64,000 nt of DNA from Phaeoceros laevis (taxonomy: Eukaryota > Anthocerotophyta > Anthocerotopsida > Notothyladales): positions 1 through 64,000 of the forward strand of contig JBNGIQ010007860.1 of assembly GCA_049999765.1 (NCBI GenBank). Reading direction: 5' to 3'. The notes under the pieces were generated by a model. That model saw only the letters and a program-made list of their open reading frames with translations. It did no database searches and was not told where the DNA came from. How positions within the stretch are numbered: position 1 is the stretch's first letter; each line of letters begins with the position of its first letter. Shown in pieces: positions 34,184 to 44,612 of this stretch. A program made the translations under genes and the position numbers.

Positions 34184-34473
34184 AGATGGCTTTTGCTAAC
34201 GGTTGGACGAAGGTTGTGAGCCACTCCTTCGAATAAGGGTGAGGATCAGGAGAGACGGATCACGAATCAGGTCAAAGGCGACAAATTCAGCCTCTCGGGA
34301 GCTACTGAATACACATCGGCTTATATGAGCGAAGGTATCAAGTAAACCATGTGATTTTAAGGATACATTTGTTGAACGTTTTCAACCTATGTTTAGTATG
34401 TTGTACAAAACTGTAGCCAAAATATTCGGCCATTCTCAAAATATCAGAAAAGGTTCCTCCCCAAAGGTCACTG

Positions 34474-35849
34474 CTAGTAATACTCAGACTCATCCCAAGA
34501 TCTTCGGATAAGTGGCACTCCATCCTCTCGCCAAAATACGCGATCCTCACACCGGGCTGCAACAGCTTCAACATACAACTTGTGCTCCTGCCAATTCAGA
34601 CGTTCAAACATTTGTGAGGAAAATAGTAGGGACATGTAGCATAGTAGGGCACAGCAGAAACTAGGGAATCAAGCCCCGTTATTCCAGGAGATGACTTGAG
34701 TAACACAAGCCAGACCTTTCCAAGCCGGAAAACAATTTACCTCCTTGAGAACTCTGGCAGCCAGATCCTGGGATGTATCATTTGTCAGGACCGGCACAAT
34801 CCTCTGAGCCAGAAAGGGACCAGTGTCATACTTCTCATCAATGAAGTGAATTGTAGGACCAGAAAACCTGTGTAACAAAACAGGTCTTGCCTCAGTTCCA
34901 AACAAGAGAGTGCATAAGCTGCAAGCACATGCTGTTCAGAGGGGTGGGCTCGGACACTTTTATTTCATTCATCGAGTCTCAGACAAACTGTGAAAATGTG
35001 CAATGGTCATCACTGCCAACTTTGTAACACCTGGTATCGTAGAAGAATAAGCTAAGAAAAATGGCAACGACTACGTACCGAGCCCCAGATTTTATTACGG
35101 CTTCATGCACTTTCATCCCGTAATACCCTTTGCCACCAAAAGCAGGTAGCAGAGCAGGACGTATGTTGACAATAGACCGTGGATATGCCTGCACAAGCTC
35201 TGAAGGCAACAGCCTCAAGTACCCCGCAAGCAAGATGTAGTCCACACCATAATGCCTGCATGAGAAACTCCTAGTGTTATTGCACGGGCCCTGCAGCACA
35301 CGAGGACCAATGACTGTGAACCCGACTTACCTCAGCTTATGGACAAGCTCACTGGAACTGATGCCATCAGGTGCATTCTTCCCTTTCGGGTAAGCAAGAA
35401 CTGGAATGCCGTGCTCCCTTGCATAATCACAACCTTTGCAACCTGCACAAGCACTGCTGGACTCAGACACAGAAAACACCGTTACGGTGGCACATGAAGG
35501 GAAAGCAAGTAGGGCGGACAAGGCACCATGCCGGCTCACCAGGCTTATCGGAAACCACCACGTCCACTTGGCCGTGAATGACATTGTCCTTGGAAGCCCG
35601 ATGCAATGCCTGGAAATTCGAACCGCCTCCAGAAAGGAATACAGCAAGCTTGGAGGTTATAAACCCGTCCCTCCCGTCTGCATCGACTCTATCCCCCTGC
35701 CGAACCCTAGCCATGAAACTACACTGTGAGAGGTTCTGCTTCTGGCACTCGGTGCTCTTGGTGCAAGTTCCACGGCAGTAGGCGGTGGACAGGAGAGCGG
35801 CGCTGGACACCATTGGCCTTCGAATACCAACTCCAGGCAATGCCTGCAT
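34474..35849 (-). CDS. PUR3: Phosphoribosylglycinamide formyltransferase (GART), plastid-type, active-site His changed
   Basis: Third step of purine synthesis: transfers formyl from 10-formyl-tetrahydrofolate to GAR. Five exons join in frame: 35540-35849, 35331-35442, 35079-35255, 34741-34867 and 34474-34587, giving 279 residues. The ATG at 35849 (MQALPGVGIRR) gives a Ser/Ala/Thr-rich transit peptide of about 65-70 residues. Core motifs: LAVFLSGGGSNFQAL (phosphate binding), DYILLAGYLRLLP, LLPAFGGKGYYGMKVHEAV, GPTIHFIDEKYDTGP (catalytic Asp region) and EHKLYVEAVAARCE. The family motif N-I-H-P, whose His is catalytic (His108 in E. coli PurN), reads N-I-R-P here (CGT on the coding strand, about 35166-35177). 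Everything else is intact, so this is either a real loss-of-function change, a sequencing error, or an edited or paralogous copy. Confidence 0.9.
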
Positions 35850-35981
35850 CCCCCGCCAGGCATTGATGGTGTTCCTGCTCACTGCTTCCCTATCGGGCTG
35901 GCAGCCATGCGCCGGAGGGGCGCAACAGGCCGCCGTGCCTCGGAGGGCCGCGGCAGGCCGCCACGCCTAGCAGGACCGCCA

Positions 35982-36039
35982 CGCCTGAAAATCCATCTCC
36001 CGTAGCACGATAGGCCAGGCCTGGATGGATTTTCAGGCG
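35982..36039. repeat. Perfect 16-bp inverted repeat with 26-nt loop
   Basis: CGCCTGAAAATCCATC at 35982-35997 is the reverse complement of 36024-36039. It lies in a G+C-rich upstream region of the GART gene. It could form a hairpin; no terminator or element is identified. Confidence 0.85.
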
Positions 36040-36435
36040 TCTTAGTCATTGCTTACAAGTAAGCTACTGTCGGTTCCCATTCCGCAGAAAGGATTCTGAC
36101 ATCCCGCAGGAAGGATGCTCCCATCGCCACCGGCCGTACTCTATGTGCGTCTCTGCACCCGGCTGTACTCGCCGCACTCCGACTCTACTACATGAAGACT
36201 CTCTAAGAATGTCCAGCGATGTCTTGTTTATCAAACTAGTATGGTATGCCCCAGGGCTGGGGCGACCTATTTGACAGGCTATCGCAAGCCTACGGCCGGG
36301 CTCACCCGGGGGAGTGGGCTGCGGAATTGCGTTTTGGTGGAAATGGGATCCTGCACAAGATGAGTGGGCTCTTGTGATGTAGAGTAGGAAGTGAGCATGG
36401 CGGGGTTGGAGCTCATGTGCGACAAGCTGTGGACC

Positions 36436-36525
36436 AGGCACTGTCCTGGTCTTGTCAAGAATCCGCCAATTTGTGCCACCAGGCACTGTCCTGGTCTTGT
36501 CAAGAATCCGCCAATTTGTGCCACC
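36436..36525. repeat. Perfect tandem duplication, 45 bp
   Basis: Bases 36436-36480 are repeated without a change at 36481-36525. Confidence 0.95.
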
Positions 36526-36637
36526 CTGGGCCTCTCTTCTGTATAGCTGTTTGCCACAACAAGGGGGTCTGAGCGGGTGGAGAAATGTGGGCACGTTGTA
36601 CAGAATATCTGCCAGCATTTTCTAGGCCTGGCAACCT

Positions 36638-36713
36638 CTCGGAGTCACCCGAGGTCAGTGAGCTGTTGCTGGACCCTCGGAGTCACCCGAGGTTAGTGAG
36701 CTGTTGCTGGACC
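36638..36713. repeat. Tandem duplication, 38 bp
   Basis: Bases 36638-36675 are repeated at 36676-36713 with one substitution. It lies just before the start of the UROS-like gene. Confidence 0.93.
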
Positions 36714-36719
36714 GAGGGA

Positions 36720-37758
36720 ATGGAAGCAGCCAACCACAAGAGGACCAGAGCTAGTGCAAGAAACAATGAGACTCGTTCCCAGGACAGCAACAGCAGCACA
36801 AGCAAGCTCGTCGGTCGTGTGGTGGCATTCACAACACCAGTAGAGTATGAGCATCGGCTCGAGGAAGTTCTGACTTCAGCAGGAGCAAGTCCTCTTTGGT
36901 GTGCCACTATAGCTGTGGAGTCTACCCTGCAACTCAGCTACATGTCGCGGCTAGCCTGTGGGGGAGTAGCCTCAGTGATCCATCTCAGAATCAACAAACG
37001 TCCAGGAGCAGCAGCATCGAAGGAGTTCGAGGAATCGCATTCACTTCAAGCGCTGGAATTAGGGCATGTGCCCAAGCTCTGGCTGGCAGACCATCCCCAC
37101 TCTCAGCAGCAGGTGAGCCTTTCATCCTTGCAGCTCTAGCAGGTGAGCCTTTCATCCTTGCAGCTCTGGGGAAGGACATGGATCTTCTCCAAGACCTGAA
37201 CCTCTTCCCCGGCAACCCTAGAGTCATATACCTGACACCACCACTCGCCTCCCCTGCCTCTCTGGTGGATTCCCTGGGACCTGGCAGAAACCAGCGCCTC
37301 CTCTGCACTGTCCCCCTTGTCCATGATCTGCAGGAACCTCATGTTGTGCCTTCCTTCCTGCAAGCCTTGAGCGCAGCCGGGTGGCAGCCTATGCGGGTGA
37401 ATGCTTACGTGCCCAGATGGATGGGCGCTCTTTCCACAAACCCTCTCCTCACGCAAGACCTGCCTCATCCCCGCTTGGCCTGCGACGCTCTAATCTTCAC
37501 CAGCACTGCATAAGTGGAGGGACTTCTCAAGTCTCTTCGAATGCCTGCTCAAGAGCTCAACAGCCTGGCCAAAGGAAGATGCGTGGTGGCAGCTCATGGT
37601 CCAGTCACAGCTGAAGGCGCCGCCAGATTAGGAGTGCAAGTGGACGTGGTAGGCTCCAAGTCCACAGCTTTTCGGGAATCGTCTGTGCCCTCACAATCTA
37701 CTTTGATGAAGGACTGACACACGGCTTTGACGCTTCATCAGCGTAACACGGCTTTGAC
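36720..37758 (+). pseudogene. Uroporphyrinogen-III synthase (HemD)-like gene, disrupted
   Basis: The family cyclises hydroxymethylbilane in tetrapyrrole synthesis; plants also have UROS-like paralogues of unclear role. ATG at 36720 (MEAANHKRTRAS). Motifs in family order: VVAFTTPVEYEHRLEEVL and PLWCATIAVEST, then in another frame GIAFTSSAGIRACAQAL (frameshift near 36926), AALGKDMDLL, RVIYLTPPLASPASLV, VPSFLQALSAAGWQP, DALIFTSTA followed by an in-frame TAA (37511) where the family has Glu, then VEGLLKSL, CVVAAHGPVTAEGAARLG and a further frameshift near 37668 before IVCALTIYFDE. A 30-bp perfect tandem duplication (37109-37168) adds ten residues (AGEPFILAAL twice). Three disabling lesions make this a pseudogene unless the assembly is wrong. 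Confidence 0.78.
37109..37168 (+). repeat. Perfect in-frame tandem duplication, 30 bp
   Basis: Bases 37109-37138 are repeated at 37139-37168 (last base differs). Inside the UROS-like pseudogene; duplicates ten codons. Confidence 0.95.
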
Positions 37759-37773
37759 GCTTCATCAGCGTAA
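37720..37773. repeat. Perfect tandem duplication, 27 bp
   Basis: CACGGCTTTGACGCTTCATC... at 37720-37746 is repeated at 37747-37773, at the 3' end of the UROS-like pseudogene. Confidence 0.95.
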
Positions 37774-38733
37774 ACTTGTAAAGAGTCTTCATCAGTGCAA
37801 TAAGCAGCGCATGCAAAGATTTTTGTGATAAGAGGTGTGGCCTAATGTGTTGCGTCACTTTCGGCCAATCCCCATCGCAAGCACTGGCCTTAGCATATTC
37901 GTGGGAACACTGGCACACCGGCCGAGGCCAAAACGAGGTGCCACATGGACACCATACCCATCCTCCTTTGCTTACAAGGACGCATCTATGGGGCATACTA
38001 CTGAAGACCCACTACTAATTTTACTCCACAAAAAAAAAACCCACTAATAATCTCTCAAGAGAGCCCTCCATCCAGTGTGGATGGGATTCCCATCTTGGCT
38101 TGGCTGCAAAATAGTCTCCTATCCAGTGTGACGCGGATGTAAAGATCTGACAGAAGTTGATGCCTATGTGCTTTGCTTGCTTCCCCATCGCCCCTCAAAA
38201 TATCCCTTGGAGATTTAGTACACATAAGTTCCACAAGCACCGCTCGGTTTTCGCCTGGTATCAATGCATCTCTTGTCACACTCTATATACTCACACTTTA
38301 CTAACAAGTTTGCTGTATGATTATGGCTACGCCAGGTCCCTTGGAAAATTTCATGAGGTTTGAAAATGCCTTTTTCATGTGACAAAGTGTGTGAAAAAAT
38401 GTGACTAATGGCCCATTCCCTTGTAGTGACGTGAGGGCAGTTGATTGTTCCAAATTCTGGACATAGGTCTCCAACTTCTTCATTCCATGGACGTTTGCAA
38501 CTCTGTGATTAACATGCTACAAGTAGACCTGGCTTTTGAGCCTATAGCTAGGAAGTGATCATGAATGGCTGCAGCCCCATGAATTTGAGAGTAGAATTTT
38601 ATTTAAACAAAAATAAAGAGACTTGTTTCCAAAGCAAGGTCTAAAGTTTTAAAATACAGCTTTAAAAATAATATAGAGTTGAAGCTTAATATCCAGTTAG
38701 TGAAGAATTGTTTTAACTTGGATACATGTGCAT
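37774..38733. other. Intergenic, no gene seen
   Basis: A+T-richer than its neighbours, with no frame I can assign. Contains the 3' region of the minus-strand F-box gene. Confidence 0.4.
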
Positions 38734-40254
38734 TCACAGCCTGAGCTGAGATGCCACCATAGGGTCTAGCAGCACACACCCATCAATGGGTGCGTTAGCA
38801 AAAGCTTGGGCATCAGGAAGGCAGAACCAGTGGCAGGAGCCGTCCTGCATTTGGTAAGCCAAGCCGTACGAACCATAGGTGCAGCCACCATCAGCCAGCT
38901 GACTGTGAAATACTATGACCAGCATGTTTGCGAGAAACGTCACGTTCGTTACGTGGGCGTATACGCCTACATGCTCATGATGAATGTGGTGGAATTCGGG
39001 TGGCAGCCCCGAATACACACACGTCCACTTGCGCGTTGTGCTGCTTTCTTCCAACCTGTGCAAGACCATTAACCGTGATTTGTAGTCCGCTTGATACCCC
39101 AACACAGCGCCGCTTCCGGGATCTGAGATAACATTAACGGGTACGGGGACTTCAGGATCACCCACAGGACATGGAACATCTGGAAGGTGAGTGATGCAAT
39201 CGCTGTCCCAACTCATCCGTGCCAGTTTACGATTTCCAAGCCCGTATCTATCATAACCCAAGAAGCCCCCTTTGGTAGGAACACACATCCACCATGTGTT
39301 CCAGCTGGGATGAAGCTGACAATGAAGAGTTTGCCAAGCAGTGGAGATGCTCGAGTACCTGTACAACGTGCAGGTGGCCCGGGAGCTAGGAATGTTAATA
39401 TTGACAGGGTCCCCACGGACCACCATGACAAAGAGTTGGAAGCCACTTATTAGAGTAGTGCTGCTGCTGCTGCTAGCGCTTTCCGGCGTCGGTTCCAGCC
39501 AGAATTTGCACTCCCTGCACTTCCAGTTCGATGTTGTGGAGTCACTCTCGCGAAAAGGCAATGGAGGCAGGGCGCAGCTAGTCTTGTTTGCCATGTTAGC
39601 CAGCCAGCAACACAGACATTCCTCGATGGTCGCAGCCACTCCCACCAGGCCAGCACCACAGAACAACGTTGGATGGCGTACTAATATCGGCAGTCCAGCT
39701 CCTTCTCCATAATTCCCGGCTTGAGAAGGCTCCAATCTGTATAGGTAGCACCGAAAATTGCGCTTACCGCGCTGGAAGGCGAGTAGGTTGCTCTCGTCAC
39801 GGAACGCACGGGAAATCACAAGGTTGCTCCAGTTCTTGCACACGCAGCGGAGGCGTGCTTGGCTGGATGCTGGCAGATGCATCCCGATTCTCTCCATCAC
39901 GTCCTGGGGCAGTAGCTCCCACATAGAGGAGTACTCTAGCATGGACGGGCCTTCATCAGATGATGAATCGATATCCTCACTCAGCGGTAGCTCGATCACA
40001 TCCAAACCCGAGCCTGCGACATGGCATGCTTGGTGGCCTCGGATGAGATCTAGAGGCTGCACAGGATGATGTGCCTGTAGTTCATCCACGAGCCTACGAC
40101 GAGCTCTATACTGCCGCATGTAAAGCTTCCTCTTTTCCCGCCGCGCCACAGCATTGGGCGACATATCGATGGGTGAGCGGCGTCCCCGAGTGCCTGCTCC
40201 CTCTCCAGCTGGAGCCCTTGACACCCCAGAACCAGGCCGCCTCCCTCTGGCCAT
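38734..40254 (-). CDS. F-box protein with basic N-terminus
   Basis: One long exon of 506 codons from the ATG at 40254 (MARGRRPGSG) to 38734. A TTTTGCAG acceptor just upstream (about 40269) suggests a 5' UTR intron. Residues about 35-60 are very basic (VARREKRKLYMRQYRARRR). The F-box lies near residues 110-150 (WELLPQDVMERIGMHL, then RLRCVCKNWSNLVIS). The rest (about 330 residues) has the spaced Trp/Gly/Tyr character of a C-terminal beta-propeller-like substrate domain, but no Kelch or WD40 repeat is clear. F-box proteins recruit substrates to SCF ubiquitin ligases. The substrate is unknown. The basic segment could be a nuclear signal. Confidence 0.85.
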   Translation of the reverse strand: MARGRRPGSGVSRAPAGEGAGTRGRRSPIDMSPNAVARREKRKLYMRQYRARRRLVDELQAHHPVQPLDLIRGHQACHVAGSGLDVIELPLSEDIDSSSDEGPSMLEYSSMWELLPQDVMERIGMHLPASSQARLRCVCKNWSNLVISRAFRDESNLLAFQRGKRNFRCYLYRLEPSQAGNYGEGAGLPILVRHPTLFCGAGLVGVAATIEECLCCWLANMANKTSCALPPLPFRESDSTTSNWKCRECKFWLEPTPESASSSSSTTLISGFQLFVMVVRGDPVNINIPSSRATCTLYRYSSISTAWQTLHCQLHPSWNTWWMCVPTKGGFLGYDRYGLGNRKLARMSWDSDCITHLPDVPCPVGDPEVPVPVNVISDPGSGAVLGYQADYKSRLMVLHRLEESSTTRKWTCVYSGLPPEFHHIHHEHVGVYAHVTNVTFLANMLVIVFHSQLADGGCTYGSYGLAYQMQDGSCHWFCLPDAQAFANAPIDGCVLLDPMVASQLRL

Positions 40255-40928
40255 CGGACCTGCAGCCTGCAAAACAACGCAAGTATAGATAAGAAAATTT
40301 ATGAGCTTGAAAAAAGCTAAAATTGACAGCCTTCCAAGGTTAATGATAACGAACCTGCCAAACTCGGTTAAGCACCTTCCGCTGGGAAATGGTAAGTACT
40401 AAGTACTGAAACGGTGAGTAGGTAGTAGTACAGATATGAGGAGTAATGAGTTGCCAACCTGCTTATATAGCCAAACTGCTCGCATTGCCAAGCCAAATCC
40501 AAAGTTCACCGAGAGCTGAGGAACCTTGCAATGGGTTTTAAGATATTGTGGAAATTGTTTCTCGACAGACTGACGGGCCACCATGGCCTCAGGCAGAATC
40601 CCAACCCATGGAAAACGTATCTCAAGTATTCAGCTTTTCTTATGGCATCTCATACACACTATGGCCTCACTTGTACTACAGACCGTGATCATGTTGAGAC
40701 CTATGAAACAGGAAATCGTATCTCCTCTTTAGAAAGGTTAACTGTCACATGCGAATGTTGGCTGCAAGCATGCATATGTGCCTGACAATGTGCCAAAGCC
40801 TATCGGGACGCTTGTCAATGTCGCAGGGTTTGCAGCATCACTTCTAGCTTGGAAGCCAGCAACGGTCTCTAAGTGTTCCAGCAAGGGGCACCTGAAGAAA
40901 CTTGTGACTGTCACCATCATGCTAAAGC

Positions 40929-41100
40929 AACGCAACGTGTGATTTTGCTCCGCGTTACAGCTTTGCATTAGGATGTAGGAAGAAGTTCCGAACAACGTGA
41001 AGTTGCAGGAGAAACTATCCTACGCAATCAGAAAGTGACAGGCTTCCACGAAAGGTCGCCGTCTTGTTTAATTATGGATTTAAAATTTAGTTATCTCTAA
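40929..41100 (+). repeat. Dispersed repeat family, copy 1 (no tRNA-like end)
   Basis: Starts near CGTGTGATTTTGCTCCGCG and includes ACAGCTTTGCATTAGGAT, AACGTGAAGTTGCAGGAG and TTGTTTAATTATGGATTTA. Very similar to 48925-49090 and more diverged from 48310-48532. It directly abuts a copied MscS-like exon. Confidence 0.85.
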
Positions 41101-41116
41101 AGCACATGCCACCGTG

Positions 41117-41340
41117 GTCTGATGTTTTCGTCCTGCATCCTCATGTGTGACCTGACCCATTTTTCCAAATGTGGTTTTGGCTTTGTTTGTAGACACATCA
41201 AGAACACTCCTCACCACCGGCAAGAAAAGCATTGCCTGTTCGTCAAGGACTTGGTGGAAATGAAGAAAATGGACGTGGTCCTAGGCCTATGGCACACAAT
41301 GAACCATCAAGATGCCGGGGAGAGATGGATGGCCCATGAC
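41117..41340 (+). pseudogene. Duplicate of the last intron and exon of the MscS-like gene (copy B)
   Basis: Matches 34012-34183 almost base for base, including the intron part (CATTTTTCCAAATGTGGTTTTGG...GTTTGTAG) and the exon HIKNTPHHRQEKHCLFVKD. It extends further than the copy in the MscS-like gene itself, through LWHTMNHQDAGERWM, then diverges at about 41330. The retained intron shows DNA-level duplication, not retrocopying. Confidence 0.9.
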
Positions 41341-42246
41341 GTGGCCCCTTCCGATGTGACAAATACTGCCATTGTGAGATTATAAAATAAAGAATATAAA
41401 TACAAACTCCAAGGGCGGAACATTTTGCAAGTTGAATGAGGAGATTTGCTGATGTGGGTGGACATGATTGGTTCAATAGAAATAACAAAAAATATTTTTT
41501 AAAAAAATTAAAAACTAGAGAGAGCATGTTCATGGCAGAAAAGAATGTGTGCACATATATATGGGTGCAATCATGCCCACATACATACGGACATGCATAT
41601 GACGAACATGGATTTTGATATGCATACACATGTGTGGATACATGGGCATGGACATATAAACTGTTGTTGAGAGTGGATGCTTATGGTAAAAAACAGGTGT
41701 CCTCATGGAGATCGAACAGCAACAGGCTGGAGTATCAGGTTAACCGTTGATGTTCCTTACAGAATCTGGTGATAGCTTTTGATTAGCCTTGTCTAATGGC
41801 GTCCGACGCTCCATGGCATTGATCTGCAGCAAAGCTCTGGCTCACTTCAGAGCAGTTAAAAAGGGCAAAAAAACTTTGTGGCCACAATCCACCTCTGTAG
41901 CTAGGTTCTCCACTCGCATAAAGAAACAGCTTTCTGCCCAGGAAGGTATGTGGGGATCCTCGCAGCTGGAGATCAGAGGTACAGCTAAATGGGCTCGTCG
42001 CTCAAAGCTCATGGTGTTTAAGACTCCCAAGTCGGTAAACAACAGGGTGAGATACTTGGGTGGAGTGTAATCCCTTGCAGAATTCTCCACAGTAACTGAC
42101 TGCGACAATGCAACAGGGACTTAAGTCTGCATGCCATGGTGCAGGTGATAAGTCTCTTTGATCCAACGGGTACAGCCGGGCAAACTGCAAGGAACCAGCC
42201 AAGGCTCAATCTAAAACCCAGAATTCGTCAAACCACACACGAATAC
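41341..42246. other. Unassigned stretch between gene fragments
   Basis: A+T-rich to about 41700. Open frames on both strands at 41790-42110 have no family I recognise. Possibly further decayed fragments. Confidence 0.35.
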
Positions 42247-43240
42247 TCAACTGCAACAATATGTTTCTGCTGCCTGTCTTTGTAGCTGCCCTTCAAGCTT
42301 GTGCAAAATAGCTGTGTCTGCTGCCTGCAAAAAGTCATAAGGTGATGAGCTTTTGATCCCAGCAAGCACTACATGGACCTGGTGTGGCACAAGACAGCGT
42401 ACCTGGTTCACTCTGGTCTGCCATAGTTTTGTGATCTGAAATCCCCTGCGCTCAAAGAGTCTCTGGCAGACTGCTTGGCCAGGGCGACCACCAACATTGA
42501 ATATCATGGCACCCGTGGGCTCAATACTTGCTATTCCCTCTTCGACAGCACGTGCAACAAGGCCAAGTCCAAACTGATCCTCCACAAAACCCTGGCCAAT
42601 TTGAAACAGCTCTTAGCATGGTTTTGGTGTGTTACTAAAACAGGGCATCTCAAGCTTTCAATGCATACCTGAAGTCCACAATAGTTGCTAAGAGAATACA
42701 GAAAGTCTTCACTCGCCTTCTCAGAAACAATTTTCATCATAGCCTTAGGGTCTGGATTCAAAATCTGTCCATAAGTTACCCAGTTAGGACAGGATGACAT
42801 CTTCGGAACAGCTAACTGCTAGGAGATAAGGTCGAATCAACTAGTACTGACATTAAGTCACCCGTGGTATGCAGCCAATGATACGATCAAGCACAATGCT
42901 TTGCTCCCTGCAACAAGCCAACAAATCTGAAACATGAAACTCCACACGATCCAGTAGAGTCCTCCCTTCATTGTCAAGTACGGGTGAGCCATCTGGACTT
43001 AGGGCGTTCAGATACAAATTGATCCAGGCCACCTTTATAGCCCTTGGGTTGGTATCAAGACCATAGACCTGTAACAACAACGATGGAGATGATGAAATTC
43101 TATTCGTTGGAACCGAGTTAATCAGCAGCCATCAACACTTCTGCACCAGAGCCTACCTTCCGTGGAGACCATCTTTCTGCAAGTGCTATCGACAACCACC
43201 CATTTCCATATCCTAGCTCTGCAACGTCACGTCCTGCCTT
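42247..43240 (-). pseudogene. MMT: Methionine S-methyltransferase fragment (five exons of the methyltransferase domain)
   Basis: MMT makes S-methylmethionine; the full plant enzyme is about 1,080 residues. Only a middle slice of the N-terminal methyltransferase domain is present, with introns and frame kept: exon to 43157 (VAELGYGNGWLSIALA, usual motif ELGCGNGW), 42862-43068 (GLDTNPRAIKVAWINLYLN, HVSDLLACCR), 42669-42764 (ILNPDPKAMMKIVSE, FLYSLSNYCGLQ), 42403-42591 (EDQFGLGLVARAVEEG, GGRPGQAVCQRLFERRGF) and 42247-42324 (starts AADTAI, then diverges). The start region and the whole aminotransferase-like C-terminus are missing, and it abuts a cytochrome b561 fragment at about 43240. Confidence 0.85.
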
Positions 43241-43420
43241 GTGCCTCGGGCCCCCGCGTCAAATCTGGCACCGGGGTACCAGTAGGTGGAAATTCCTGCA
43301 AACCACTGGACACCAAACAGCACGGCCGCAGGCATGCCCAGCCAAGAGTGCAGGCTGTAGAGGTTGTCTTTCGGCGGGACACTCTCATTGTGCGCCCTGA
43401 AAGCCAGCCCAGATCCAAAA
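43241..43420 (-). pseudogene. Cytochrome b561 fragment
   Basis: The minus strand reads LAFRAHNESVPPKDNLYSLH, then WLGMPAAVLFGVQWFAG and YWYPGARFD: the heme-coordinating N-L-Y-S-L-H-S-W-L-G segment and next membrane helix of plant ascorbate-dependent cytochrome b561. Only this part is present. It runs directly into the methionine S-methyltransferase fragment on the same strand with no spacer. Confidence 0.8.
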
Positions 43421-43439
43421 AAAAAACGAAACACTTTCT

Positions 43440-44115
43440 TTGGCGCCTACTGTACACTACGACCTGCACGCCACCGCGAAAATCGCTGACGCTGCAGCGC
43501 AAACGGGCTGTCATTGCTGCGAGCACTGGTGCCATACAGAAGGGCAGGGAGCTGCACTCAAAGATTGTCAAAAGAGGTCTGCTGGGTGATGTAGTGGTGG
43601 GCACCTGCCTGGTGCACATGTATGCAAAATGTGGTGTACTGAAAGATGCACGCCAGGTTTTCGACAGCATGGACACAAAGGATGAGGTGACATGGACAGC
43701 GCTGATCGCTGGGTATGCACAGCAAGGACTCGGCCAAGAGGCGCTTGTTGTGTATGGACAAATGGAGGAGGCGGGCCTCATTTTGGCTGACCATGTTACT
43801 TTTGCTTGCCTTCTGAAGGCGTGTGCAAGCCCTGGTGCTATACAGAAGGGCCGCATATGTGCTCATGTGGAACATTTATGCGGATGTCTCAAACTGGGAA
43901 TGTGCAAAGGAGGTGCATGAGATGAGATTGCAAGCGGGTGCATAGAAGAAGCCTGGGCAGTGCTGGATCGAGCTTAAGAGGGAATTACACACTTTCTTGG
44001 TGAGTAGCTTGGAGAACCAAGAAAAGGACAACTTGACTGACCTCTTAATCAAGATAAGCTTACATCAAGCAGAGGAGGAGATCCATGTTCCGCAGGAGCA
44101 GTGTTCACAAGCGTC
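43440..44115 (+). pseudogene. PLS-type PPR protein fragment with E-domain-like piece
   Basis: The plus strand 43515-43860 encodes GAIQKGRELHSKIVKRG, LVHMYAKCGVLKDARQVFDS, VTWTALIAGYAQQG and VTFACLLKACAS, about three PLS-type pentatricopeptide repeats. From about 43949, in another frame, KKPGQCWIELKRELHTF matches the start of an E domain. The repeats and the E piece are joined by a deletion and frame change, and no start or organelle transit peptide is found. An intact family member would act in organelle RNA processing. Confidence 0.8.
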
Positions 44116-44612
44116 CACAAGTGTGGGAACAGAGCATTTGGCGTTCTTGGGACATGTCCGATGACGTGGTTATCTGACGAAGGCTTCGAAGCTGCAAGCT
44201 GCATTCAGTAACCCAAAGCTTGTCTCCATTTCTATTCTATCGGAATGCTGCTAAATAAAATCTCAACGCATCTGTGCCACCCCACCCTAGTTGGTGAGCA
44301 CTGGTCGGCTTGTTCGGACTCGTGGCTGCAGCAGCTGCCACGACGAGGCCTCCAATCATTGCACGGTAGGCACCGGCGGCCCGGAGAAGTAGGTCCGGAG
44401 AAGTAGCATGTATGAATTATGCAAGTTGTCGCTCCTGTCTTTCATCTCCGTCACTCATCTCTCTCCTCGTCTCCATAAATTGGTCCAGGTGAGAGCTAGC
44501 ATTGCCCAAGCCAGCATAGCTCCTCAGGTCTCTTGGAGTCCTCCTTCTTCGGGAGCAAAGGATGCTTCGCCTCATTCGGGGATCGAGCATTGTGTGCACC
44601 TGCGCGGGGACA

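Noticed and set aside
36064-36618. 184-codon minus-strand frame with an internal repeat
   Set aside because: The repeat is the 45-bp tandem duplication; no conserved content.
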